Part shown: positions 8,684 to 16,361 of the stretch, piece by piece
Layout: every line of letters starts with the position of its first letter
Numbering within the stretch: the first letter of the stretch is position 1
DNA from: a bacterium
GTDB lineage: Bacteria; Acidobacteriota; Aminicenantia; Aminicenantales; Aminicenantaceae
Reading direction: 5' to 3'
NCBI GenBank assembly: GCA_018335295.1
Contig: JAGXKI010000023.1
Span: 1-34,290 of the forward strand
DNA length: 34,290 nucleotides
Position numbers and translations under genes: made by a program
The notes under the pieces: model-generated
What the model was told of the DNA's origin: nothing
Seen by the model: only the letters and a program-made list of their open reading frames with translations
Database searches by the model: none

Positions 8684-8693
8684 TTAATTCCAA

Positions 8694-9320
8694 ATGAAGA
8701 AAAGGAACAGAGGGGTTCTGATTGTTCTTGAAGGAATCGACGGGTCTGGAAAGACCACTCAAGCCAGAATGCTTCTGGATAAACTTCAAAAAAAAGAAGT
8801 GGAGGCTGTCTATTTACAGGAGCCCTCTGAGAGCAAATGGGGACAGGAAATAAAGAAAAAAGCAGCGGTAAAAAATTCTCTTTCCCCTGAAGAAGAATTA
8901 GACTTATTCCTGAAAGACAGAAAGGAAAACGTAGAGAAAAACATAAAGCCGGCTTTAAAAAAGAATCAGGTGGTGATTCTGGACCGGTATTATTTTTCCA
9001 CTATGGCTTACCAGGGGGCCAAAGGCATTGACCTTCAGTTGATCCGGAAGAAGAACGAAGAAATAATTGTCCCGCCTGATTTGATTTTCGTTCTGGATAT
9101 CAATGCTCAGAACGGACTCAGAAGGCTCCAGAACAGAAAAAAGGATTTGCTTTTTGAAAGAACCGATTATTTGGTCAAGGTGAGGAAAATATTTCAGAGT
9201 TTCCAGGGAGAAAATTTCATCCACATCGATGCCCAGAAGGATAAAGAGAATATTCACCGGGAAATATTGAGAGTGGTGGTGAGATATCTCACCAGATTAG
9301 ACTTTGTTGAGCCTGAATAA
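8694..9320 (+). CDS. tmk: Thymidylate (dTMP) kinase
   Basis: This 208-residue P-loop kinase would phosphorylate dTMP to dTDP. The P-loop GIDGSGKTT lies at about residues 14-22. The DRYYFSTMAYQG motif (about 97-108) contains the Asp-Arg pair and the nucleotide-binding segment typical of the family. The lid region contains RLQNRKKDLLFERTDYLVKVR. The motif after the P-loop reads QEPSESKWGQEI in place of the usual REPGGTPxGExI, so it belongs to a divergent branch; another deoxynucleoside monophosphate kinase role cannot be excluded. No Shine-Dalgarno sequence lies at normal distance from ATG 8694, but the start fits the family. The gene converges on the penicillin-binding protein with an 11-base gap. 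Confidence 0.85.
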   Translation: MKKRNRGVLIVLEGIDGSGKTTQARMLLDKLQKKEVEAVYLQEPSESKWGQEIKKKAAVKNSLSPEEELDLFLKDRKENVEKNIKPALKKNQVVILDRYYFSTMAYQGAKGIDLQLIRKKNEEIIVPPDLIFVLDINAQNGLRRLQNRKKDLLFERTDYLVKVRKIFQSFQGENFIHIDAQKDKENIHREILRVVVRYLTRLDFVEPE

Positions 9321-9331
9321 TCCAGTTTAGA

Positions 9332-11785
9332 TTACTTTTTAATGCGGTTGTAGTAGTCCCAAACCATCAAGTGATCCTCGAGGGAACAGAATCCTTGGGG
9401 TTCTGTTCCGGGGGAAAAGACCTCTTTGAATGTATGCAGACACACAGGGGTAGCCAACAGTCCCGTTTTCCGGTCTATTTCTACAAAAGAAAGGTTGGGA
9501 GGGACCTCAAATCCTTCCTCTTTTCCTTCATTTTTCTCATTGGCCTGTGCTTTTTTTTGTCCTGCCGTTTCTTTTTGTTCTTTTTTAATGAGTCTTTGAA
9601 AAAACTCTATCCAGATGGGAAGGGCCGCAACCGCACCGGATTGTCGTTCCCCGATGGTCTCATTGTCATCATGGCCCACCCAGACACCGGCGCATAAGTC
9701 CGGAGAAAATCCGATAAACCAGGCATCGGTATAATCATCGGTGGTTCCTGTTTTTCCAGCTAACGGTTTATCCAGGTACCGTGCTGACTGAGCGGTTCCT
9801 CTTTTTACCACTCCCTGAAGCAGGGAAGTCATCATGTAAGCCGTCTGAGGGGAAATGACCTTTTCCGAGTGGGGTCCGTTTTCTTCCAACAGTTCTTTTT
9901 CTTTGTCTTCTATCTGGGTGATAAAGTAGGGCTTCATACGGGTTCCCTTGTTGGGAAAAGTGCTGTAAGCCGAGACCAACTCAATCAGTTTCATCTCAAA
10001 AGTCCCTAAGGCCAGAGAGAGATAAGGATACACAGGGGATGTAATGCCGAATTTATGGCAGTAATTGACACCGGCTTGGGGGGAAATGTATTGAAGAAGT
10101 TTGGCGGTCACGATGTTCCGGGATTGTTCCAGTCCCATACGAACCGTCACGGCTCCTTTGTACTTTTGGTCGTAGTTTTCAGGAGACCAGCGTTCCTCGG
10201 ACCATTTATTATCAAATTCTGTGGGGCTATCCACGATAATATCTGCAGGAGTGAACCCGTTTTCCAGGGCAGCTGTGTACAGAATGGGCTTGATCGCTGA
10301 TCCGGGTTGACGTTTGGCTTGGGTAGCGCGGTTGAATTTGCTTCGCAGGAAAGAATAACCTCCAACCATAGCCTTTATTTTTCCTGTATGAGGATCTATT
10401 GCCAGAAAAGACCCTTCAATTTTGGGTTCTTGGTCAAGGGAAGCTAAGAATTCTTTGTTGGACTCGTCAATCCTGTTTATTTTTATATGGATGACATCTC
10501 CTTTTTGAATAAGCTTTTTTAAATTTTTGGTTTGAGTCCAGTCAATGTCCCGATTGGTGATTTCTCCCTTAAAATCTTTGATCCTGACAGAAGCATTATT
10601 CCAGGAAACGCTGAGGACCAAGGCTTCAAGAATATCCCCTTCTTTAAGCTCCGCTTGGAGCCAGCTCCGGGGAGGCCAGTGAGGTATTTTGGCTTCATCC
10701 AGTTTTTCCAGGCTTTCTAAGTCTTCTTCCAGCAAGTTGCGTTTATCATCTCTCCATCCCTGCCTTTTATCCAGGGTGCGGACCCCTTTTTTCAACGCTT
10801 TTTCCGCAAACCGCTGCATTTCCATATTGAGAGTGGTGTGAACTTTCAGCCCTCCTTTATAAAGAGCTTCCACTCCGTAGTTTTTTTCTAGATATTTCCT
10901 CACCTCTTCATTGAAGTAAGCCGCGAATTCAGACTCGGTCCGGTGGAGGGGGAGGACTTCCATGGGAGCTTTTTTGGCCTGCTGGGCTTTTTTCTTGGAG
11001 AGAAAGCCTTCCACAACCATCCTGTTGAGCACATGGTTGCGGCGGTTGAGAGTGAGTTGGGGTTTATTGTGAGGAGAGTAGAGGTAAGGACCCCGAAAGA
11101 TTCCCGCAAGAAGAGCGGCTTCTTCCAGATTGAGCTGGGAAACATGTTTTCCAAAATAGAGTTGAGAAGCGGCTTCCACTCCGTGAGCTCCATGTCCCAG
11201 GGCAAACTGGTTGCAGTAGAGGGTTAAAATTTGTTTTTTGGTGTAATTTTTTTCTAATTTGAGAGCGAGGATCCATTCTTTAAGTTTCCGGCGGAGGGTT
11301 TGTCTGCGGTGGAGAAGAAGTGTCCGGACCAGCTGTTGGCTGATGGTGCTTCCTCCTTGAAGTTTTCCGGAATCTCCTCCATTCAAAATGTTTTCTTTGG
11401 CAGCCCTCAAGATTCCCAAAAAATCGATTCCGTTATGTTTGTAAAAGCGAGGATCTTCGGTGGCAATGAGGGCCTTTTTTAAGATTTCAGGAATTTTTTC
11501 ACTGGAGACTTCGATCCTTTTCTCCAGAGCGTATTCACCGATGACCTCCCCATCATTGGAATAGATGGAGGTGATGATACCCGGTTCATACTCTTCCAGT
11601 TGGGAGAAAGAGGGAAGATTTTCCATGATGGCGATATAAAAACCGACCGCGGTTCCTATCGAACAAGCAGCTATCAGGAGAGCGGTGATCAGAGTGATTT
11701 GGAAAGTTTTGCGTTTATTGATATTTTTGAGTTTTTTGAGGTTTATTTTCTTTATTTTCAAGATGAATTGATCTGGAAATTTCAT
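9332..11785 (-). CDS. Class A penicillin-binding protein (PBP1A-like, bifunctional)
   Basis: This protein polymerises and crosslinks peptidoglycan at the outer face of the inner membrane. It has a short basic cytoplasmic N-terminus and one transmembrane helix (about 30-55). A glycosyltransferase-51 domain follows, with ATEDPRFYKHNGIDFLGI, GGSTISQQLVR and the KKQILTLYCNQFALGHGAHGVE block. The transpeptidase domain has all three active-site motifs: SAIK (within RQPGSAIKPILY), SRN (LEQSRNIV) and KTGTT. At about 817 residues it is full length. I chose ATG 11785; an in-frame TTG at 11794 would add three residues. No clear ribosome binding site precedes either. Two TATAAT-like hexamers lie upstream (11803-11808 and 11812-11817, read on the minus strand) without a recognisable -35. 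Confidence 0.95.
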   Translation of the reverse strand: MKFPDQFILKIKKINLKKLKNINKRKTFQITLITALLIAACSIGTAVGFYIAIMENLPSFSQLEEYEPGIITSIYSNDGEVIGEYALEKRIEVSSEKIPEILKKALIATEDPRFYKHNGIDFLGILRAAKENILNGGDSGKLQGGSTISQQLVRTLLLHRRQTLRRKLKEWILALKLEKNYTKKQILTLYCNQFALGHGAHGVEAASQLYFGKHVSQLNLEEAALLAGIFRGPYLYSPHNKPQLTLNRRNHVLNRMVVEGFLSKKKAQQAKKAPMEVLPLHRTESEFAAYFNEEVRKYLEKNYGVEALYKGGLKVHTTLNMEMQRFAEKALKKGVRTLDKRQGWRDDKRNLLEEDLESLEKLDEAKIPHWPPRSWLQAELKEGDILEALVLSVSWNNASVRIKDFKGEITNRDIDWTQTKNLKKLIQKGDVIHIKINRIDESNKEFLASLDQEPKIEGSFLAIDPHTGKIKAMVGGYSFLRSKFNRATQAKRQPGSAIKPILYTAALENGFTPADIIVDSPTEFDNKWSEERWSPENYDQKYKGAVTVRMGLEQSRNIVTAKLLQYISPQAGVNYCHKFGITSPVYPYLSLALGTFEMKLIELVSAYSTFPNKGTRMKPYFITQIEDKEKELLEENGPHSEKVISPQTAYMMTSLLQGVVKRGTAQSARYLDKPLAGKTGTTDDYTDAWFIGFSPDLCAGVWVGHDDNETIGERQSGAVAALPIWIEFFQRLIKKEQKETAGQKKAQANEKNEGKEEGFEVPPNLSFVEIDRKTGLLATPVCLHTFKEVFSPGTEPQGFCSLEDHLMVWDYYNRIKK

Positions 11786-11838
11786 GGAATTCAATATAGC
11801 AGATTATAGAAATTATAGAAAGGGGGAGAGATATTTTT

Positions 11839-11868
11839 AAAAAAAGGCAGCCTCTTCAAGAGACTGCC
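11839..11868 (-). terminator. Rho-independent terminator of the FecR-domain gene
   Basis: On the minus strand a stem with GGCAG/CTGCC at its base (11846-11868) closes over a CTC...GAG inner stem. It is followed directly by a run of seven T (11845-11839). It lies 24 bases after the stop codon of the gene ending at 11892 and separates that gene from the penicillin-binding protein gene. This is the clearest intrinsic terminator in the window. Confidence 0.85.
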
Positions 11869-11891
11869 CTTCAGATTTTCAGCTCAAGGAT

Positions 11892-13544
11892 TTATTTATT
11901 TTTTTTCTTTTTTACTTTGCTGGAGCTGGAGGAAGAGCTGTGAGAAGTGGTCCGGCGGGAAGAAATGGAACGGGAAGAGCTGGATTTGATACGGCGGGAA
12001 GAAATCTTAGAGGAGCTTGTGGATGAACTTTTGCGTATAGAAATGTTTTTTCCGGAGAAATGCTTGTATATGCGGCTCAACGCAGAATTGGACCTGGAAG
12101 TTTTGGATTTGTTCACTCTCTTTTTTATGTGAATGTGGGGGGAAGAAGGATATTTTCTGTTTAAAATGTTTCTTTTTTCAAGCTGACTCTTTCTGGGGGC
12201 TTCGGTTCCGCTTTTTCTTATTCGGGAAGGATGGAGGTTTCGAAGGGAGGTCTTGGAAACTTCCCGGGCATTTTTAAGTTCCACCGAATTCTGGCTTCTT
12301 CGGAGAAGGATCTTTTGTCCTTTCAGTTTTTCCTGTGTGACCTTGTGGGTGGAGGGTTTGATTGTGGATCCCTTGTTGGACAAACGCAGTTTGCTGACGT
12401 TTTTTATAGAGTTTTGGCTCAGAGCCACTTTGGAGACATTCGGAGCTTTGAGCTGGCTTTTGTGGATGACAGTGAGGGCATTGGATCGGTAAGGGTAAGC
12501 TCCGGTGTAGTGGTCATAATAAATGTTGTTGATGACCACTCCTGGATAGCCGTAATAACTCATTGGAGACCAGGCGAAATAGTCATATCCCCAGTGCCAG
12601 CTGACCCAGGCGGGCCCCCAACGGGTTGTGGGAATCCAGTACCATCCATAAATGGAGCTCCAATGCCAACGGCCGTAGTGAAAAGTAGCCCATCCCCAGG
12701 GCTCGTAAGGCACCCAGGTCCATCCGCACATGGACAACCAGGTCCATCGGCCGTAGTGATAAGGCTGCCATTCGGGTCCGACTCCTCCAGGAACCCAGAC
12801 ATTTCCATAGGGAGGAACGTAAGCCCAGTCTCCATAGGAGGCCAGTTCGTGTTCGAAGTCGTCCAATTCTTGAGGGAGATAATCCTGGGCTATCTGTTGT
12901 CGGACTTGGGACTCCCGGTCCTCACTCCATCGGTCAAAATTGTCTTCAGCCACACCCATAAACTGTGAAGGACCGGAGGATGAATGACCCTGCACAAAAT
13001 TTATTTTTTGAGCCTTCTTTACCAATGTGGACCCTGTTTCGCCAGCGGCTTCTAAAAGTCCAGCAAAGACAAATATTTCCGTTTCCTCATTCTGTTTGAC
13101 ATCTATGCGGTAAGTTCCTTGATCCAGAATATAAGCTGAAACATCCGTGGTGTGAATCTGGATATTTTTTTCTTCTTTAAGAGATTCAATACTGAAATAA
13201 ACATTTCCAGTCCAGATCTTGATTTGAATCAGATCATCTTTTCTTGTAGGAAGATTGAGAAAATCGACTTTGGTATTGTGGTCCAGTCGGATGTAATTAC
13301 TGTCTCCAAGATAGATTTCAGCCCGACCCTCGGTGGTTCCGATCCGGTCTCCTTCGGTTAGGGGCATGTTGGCAATCCCTTCTTCGTATCCGATTTCTGA
13401 GGCTCGCTGGATATAGGCTTCTCCGCTTACATAGCTCACTCGAGCGAAAGTCTCGTTAGTGTATTCTCTTTCCTGGGAATTTTCAGCATTCAAGCTGAAA
13501 AAAGACATTAAGAGAATGGTTGCGATACATAAAATTTTTTTCAT
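11892..13544 (-). CDS. Exported FecR-domain protein with Trp-rich (DUF6600-like) repeats and Ser/Arg/Lys tail
   Basis: The protein, about 550 residues, has four parts. First is a signal peptide (MKKILCIATILLMSFFSLNA). Second is a FecR-like domain (about 30-190: VSYVSGEAYIQR, LTEGDRIGTTEGRAEIYLGDSNYIRL). Third is a Trp/Tyr-rich block (about 245-340) in which a unit like HYGRWxW--xxGWxWxP recurs about three times, as in DUF6600 proteins. Last is a basic C-terminal region of about 190 residues that ends in runs of Ser mixed with Arg and Lys. Its function is unknown; an extracytoplasmic binding or envelope role is an inference. An upstream ATG (13565) adds seven residues, but AAGGAG sits seven bases before ATG 13544, which I therefore prefer. 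The unit stands alone, with its own terminator and a sigma-54-like promoter. Confidence 0.85.
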   Translation of the reverse strand: MKKILCIATILLMSFFSLNAENSQEREYTNETFARVSYVSGEAYIQRASEIGYEEGIANMPLTEGDRIGTTEGRAEIYLGDSNYIRLDHNTKVDFLNLPTRKDDLIQIKIWTGNVYFSIESLKEEKNIQIHTTDVSAYILDQGTYRIDVKQNEETEIFVFAGLLEAAGETGSTLVKKAQKINFVQGHSSSGPSQFMGVAEDNFDRWSEDRESQVRQQIAQDYLPQELDDFEHELASYGDWAYVPPYGNVWVPGGVGPEWQPYHYGRWTWLSMCGWTWVPYEPWGWATFHYGRWHWSSIYGWYWIPTTRWGPAWVSWHWGYDYFAWSPMSYYGYPGVVINNIYYDHYTGAYPYRSNALTVIHKSQLKAPNVSKVALSQNSIKNVSKLRLSNKGSTIKPSTHKVTQEKLKGQKILLRRSQNSVELKNAREVSKTSLRNLHPSRIRKSGTEAPRKSQLEKRNILNRKYPSSPHIHIKKRVNKSKTSRSNSALSRIYKHFSGKNISIRKSSSTSSSKISSRRIKSSSSRSISSRRTTSHSSSSSSSKVKKKKNK

Positions 13545-13582
13545 TTTCATTCTCCTTATCTCCATTTCTATTATAATCTATA

Positions 13583-13598
13583 TGCAAAGATCATGCCA
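13583..13598 (-). promoter_or_regulatory. Sigma-54 (RpoN)-like -24/-12 promoter
   Basis: Minus-strand TGGCATGATCTTTGCA matches the sigma-54 consensus TGGCAC-N5-TTGCA at all but one position. It has the required GG-N10-GC spacing. Predicted transcription starts near 13572, about 28 bases before ATG 13544. A TATAAT hexamer at 13575-13570 could alternatively serve as a sigma-70 -10 element, but it has no good -35. Confidence 0.5.
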
Positions 13599-13624
13599 GT
13601 TTTGCTCCTGAGGTGGAGAGGAAT

Positions 13625-13650
13625 TTTCTGTCTTCAAAAAGAGACAGGAA
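13625..13650 (-). promoter_or_regulatory. Inverted repeat upstream of the sigma-54-like promoter
   Basis: TTTCTGTCT (13625-13633) and AGACAGGAA (13642-13650) are inverted copies with one mismatch and an 8-base spacer. The centre lies about 65 bases upstream of the predicted start of the FecR-domain transcript, where an activator could bind. It could also be an RNA hairpin at the end of the deacetylase-family transcript, but no T-run follows on the minus strand. Confidence 0.35.
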
Positions 13651-13659
13651 TGTTACTTA

Positions 13660-13671
13660 TGGGGACACAAT
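13660..13671 (-). repeat. TGTCCCCA repeat fragment, copy A
   Basis: Minus-strand ATTGTGTCCCCA is identical over 12 bases to part of the intergenic copy at 27021-27058 and shares TGTCCCCA with the copy at 20270-20307. Only this short core is recognisable here. Confidence 0.4.
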
Positions 13672-13718
13672 TTGTTTTTCATTGAACAGAGTCAGGCGGG
13701 ATCTGAGATGGGGAATGC

Positions 13719-14747
13719 TTAAAGATTCCAGTATTTTCGGTATGTTTCCATAAAAGGAGAAAGTTCCTTTTCCCTTTGTGGAGAACTTTGGATAGATGTT
13801 TCGGTTCTTGGCCCCTGGGCTCCAAGATGAGTGAGGACTTCTTTCACTCCCTCCCGAAGACCTCTCAGGTGATAACCCCCTTCCAGGACGGCCAGAATTT
13901 TTCCTCCACAGATCTTCTGAGAAAGGTCCATGAGTTCCTGAGTGAGAGCTCCGAATCCCCGAGAAGTCACCTTCATTCCACCCAGGGGATCCTGTTCGAA
14001 GGTATCAAACCCTGCAGAGACCAGGATGAAATCAGGTTGGTATTGTTCGGAGATGGGAGAAAGTATGTTTCTGTAGATATAAAGATAATCCTCATCTGTT
14101 TTTCCGGGAGATAGAGGAACATTAACCGTAAATCCCTCCCCTGAATTTTGGCCGATTTCACTGGAGTCTCCGGTTCCGGGGTAATGAGGGTGCTGATGGG
14201 TGGAAAAATAAAGCACGTTGGGACTCTGTTCAAATGAATGCTGGGTGCCGTTTCCGTGATGAAGGTCCCAATCTACAATAAGGATTCGTTTCTGGTTATA
14301 TCTTTCCAAAAGGTACTGAGCTCCTATAGCCACGTTATTAAAAAGACAGAATCCCATAGCTCTGGAGGCTTCGGCATGATGGCCGGGAGGTCGGATGAGG
14401 GCAAAGGCATTTTGGATTTTTCCCTCCATGATTTTGTCGACAGTTTCCAGGATTCCACCGGCGGCGAGAAGGGCTACGCGGTAAGATTGGGCTGAGGTGG
14501 AGGTGTCGGGATCTAGAACGACCCTTTCTCTGCTTGAAGTTTCTTTAATCTTTTGCACATAGGAGGGAGTATGAATTAAGCCGATTTCTTCTTCTTTGGC
14601 CGCCCGGGGCTTGATGAAGAGATAGGGAAATTTGATTTCATCTTCGATCATCTGATAGACAGCTTCAAGACGTTGAGGGGATTCCACATGATAATCCCCC
14701 ATATTGTGCTGGAGATATTGTTTATCTTTGACAATCCCCGTTTTCAA
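13719..14747 (-). CDS. Histone deacetylase-family (acetoin-utilisation/acetylpolyamine-type) amidohydrolase
   Basis: This 342-residue zinc hydrolase has the arginase/deacetylase fold and removes acetyl groups from lysine-like or polyamine substrates. Motifs in order are the active-site pair His123-His124 in RPPGHHAE; GFCLFNNVAIGA; the zinc ligands Asp161 and His163 in VDWDLHHGNGTQ; the HQHPHYPGTG loop; the third zinc ligand Asp in VSAGFD; and the LEGGYH loop near 290. In bacteria such enzymes act on small acetylated amines or protein lysines; the substrate cannot be read from sequence. The start is TTG 14747, supported by an AAGG six bases upstream and by the family-typical TGIV N-terminus. 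It follows the radical SAM gene by 90 bases. Confidence 0.93.
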   Translation of the reverse strand: MKTGIVKDKQYLQHNMGDYHVESPQRLEAVYQMIEDEIKFPYLFIKPRAAKEEEIGLIHTPSYVQKIKETSSRERVVLDPDTSTSAQSYRVALLAAGGILETVDKIMEGKIQNAFALIRPPGHHAEASRAMGFCLFNNVAIGAQYLLERYNQKRILIVDWDLHHGNGTQHSFEQSPNVLYFSTHQHPHYPGTGDSSEIGQNSGEGFTVNVPLSPGKTDEDYLYIYRNILSPISEQYQPDFILVSAGFDTFEQDPLGGMKVTSRGFGALTQELMDLSQKICGGKILAVLEGGYHLRGLREGVKEVLTHLGAQGPRTETSIQSSPQREKELSPFMETYRKYWNL

Positions 14748-14837
14748 TGTTTACCTTACCAATGGATGATTTTTCCACCCGAGAAAAAGATTTTTTTCAC
14801 CTTCACTTCCTTTGTTTTCAGTTTATTTATATCAATT

Positions 14838-16349
14838 TTACGGCGGTGCTTCCAGGCGTTTTTTAGAGAAAATTTTCTTGAGTTTTAACTTCAAATAAAC
14901 CCAGCCCATCAGGGTATATCTGTGGATATCTCCCCACGACCGGATGTTAGATAAAACGGCAGGAATCTTCCGGAAAAGAGAATATTTCTCCTCTGTAAAA
15001 GACCAGCGGAATAGGAGTTCGCTGATTTGAGTCCAGGTGAGCTTGTCTTTAAAAAGAGGGACATCCCCTTGGGCTGTAGGAAGGGTGATGATACGGGGAT
15101 CCCGTTTTCGAGTCCAGGTGAAATCTGAAGGGAGGATCCCCTTTTTCTGGGCTGTTTTTTCCAGAGGTGTGCCGGGGTAAATGTGAAGGACAGCGATACT
15201 GGCTTCGATTTTATCTTTATATTGTTCGATGATTCTGAGTGTTTCCCGGGCTTCTTCCCAGGTTTCAGTGGGGTGGCTTAAAATAAAAAAGGCATTGGGA
15301 ACGATTCTCAGTTCATTACACCAGGTAATCAGTTGGTGGAAGTCTTGGACGTCGATTTTCTTACGGACAATCTGATTTCGGACTCTTTCTGAGCCGGCTT
15401 CCAGGCCGAAGGAAAGATGGAACAGTCCGGCCCTCTTCATCTTTTCAAGCAGAGGTTTGTTGAGGAGGTCCACCCGGACATCGCATTTCCAGAAGATATC
15501 CAAGTTTTTTTCCAGGATGAGATCACAGATTTGTTCCACTCTTTGGGGATTGGCGTTGAAGGTGTCATCAAAAAAGAAAAAGACTTTTATCCCATACTTT
15601 TGGATGAGGCGTTCCATCTCCTGGACTGTATTCTGAGGACTTCTCATCCTCACTCGCCGGCCCCAGTTGATGGGGGTGGCACAGAAGTTGCAGTTAAAGG
15701 GGCACCCTCGGCTGGTCATCATATTGACGGCCGGGAGCATCCCTTCTCCGGGGACTGGGAATTTGAAGTTGTATTTCTCAAAAGGAATCAGATGGAAAGC
15801 AGGGAAAGGAAGGCTGTCCAACTCCTGTATCGGAGAAGGCGGAGGATTGGAATGAATGTGACCGTTCTGGCGGTGGGTGAGGCCGGGAATAGTAGATAAG
15901 TCCAGGGTTTGGTTTTCTTTACCCAGAGCTTGGCACAAAGCCAGCAGAGTTTTTTCCCCTTCACCTCTAATCACTCCATCCAACTCAGGGATATGTTCCA
16001 GAGAATCTTCAGCAGCCATGGATGCGTGGGGTCCTCCCAGGATGGTCAAGGCTGAGGGATAAGCTTTTTTGGCCACCCGGATGAGTTTAAAGCTCTGGAA
16101 CCTGTTTTCAGTGGTGGAAGTGATGCCGATGAGATGAGGTTTGAATTCCTGGATTTTCTCTTTTATCTGTTTCCAGGTCATTTTCAGGATGTCGGAGGGA
16201 ACCACTTGGACTCGGATGCCCTCCTTTTCCAGGACGGCCGCCAGATACAGAAGACCCAAGGGGGGCATGGAGGAGCCCTGGGACCATCGTTCCGCTGTGT
16301 ACCCTCCCGGAGGAACAAACAGCTGCACTTTCATTGAATTTTCTTTCAT
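14838..16349 (-). CDS. B12-binding-domain radical SAM protein
   Basis: The 503-residue protein combines an N-terminal cobalamin-binding-like Rossmann domain (about 6-145: MPPLGLLYLAAVLEKEG, IGITSTT, LGGPHAS) with a radical SAM domain. The cluster-binding cysteines are Cys216, Cys220 and Cys223 in CPFNCNFC, within MTSRGCPFNCNFC. Later motifs include FFFDDTF, FGLEAGSERV and the GTPLEK segment. This is the BchE/P-methylase-like architecture, used for methyl transfers, cyclisations and lipid or cofactor modification. The reaction here is unknown. The C-terminus is basic and Lys-rich. It starts 12 bases after the smc stop. A second in-frame ATG (16334) could be the start; neither has a strong ribosome binding site. 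Confidence 0.92.
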   Translation of the reverse strand: MKENSMKVQLFVPPGGYTAERWSQGSSMPPLGLLYLAAVLEKEGIRVQVVPSDILKMTWKQIKEKIQEFKPHLIGITSTTENRFQSFKLIRVAKKAYPSALTILGGPHASMAAEDSLEHIPELDGVIRGEGEKTLLALCQALGKENQTLDLSTIPGLTHRQNGHIHSNPPPSPIQELDSLPFPAFHLIPFEKYNFKFPVPGEGMLPAVNMMTSRGCPFNCNFCATPINWGRRVRMRSPQNTVQEMERLIQKYGIKVFFFFDDTFNANPQRVEQICDLILEKNLDIFWKCDVRVDLLNKPLLEKMKRAGLFHLSFGLEAGSERVRNQIVRKKIDVQDFHQLITWCNELRIVPNAFFILSHPTETWEEARETLRIIEQYKDKIEASIAVLHIYPGTPLEKTAQKKGILPSDFTWTRKRDPRIITLPTAQGDVPLFKDKLTWTQISELLFRWSFTEEKYSLFRKIPAVLSNIRSWGDIHRYTLMGWVYLKLKLKKIFSKKRLEAPP

Positions 16350-16361
16350 TTTTTGGATAAT

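Noticed and set aside
8444-8693. Heat-shock-type promoter for htrA in the htrA-tmk gap
   Set aside because: I looked on the minus strand for -35/-10 pairs of the sigma-70, sigma-32 or sigma-E type. TTGAAT, TTGAAA and TATAAT-like pieces exist but none has acceptable spacing.
12231-12968. 245-residue plus-strand frame inside the FecR/Trp-repeat gene
   Set aside because: It is antisense to a gene with signal peptide, domains, ribosome binding site and terminator. Its Pro/Gly/Ser-rich translation is what the complement of Trp/Tyr/Gly codons gives.
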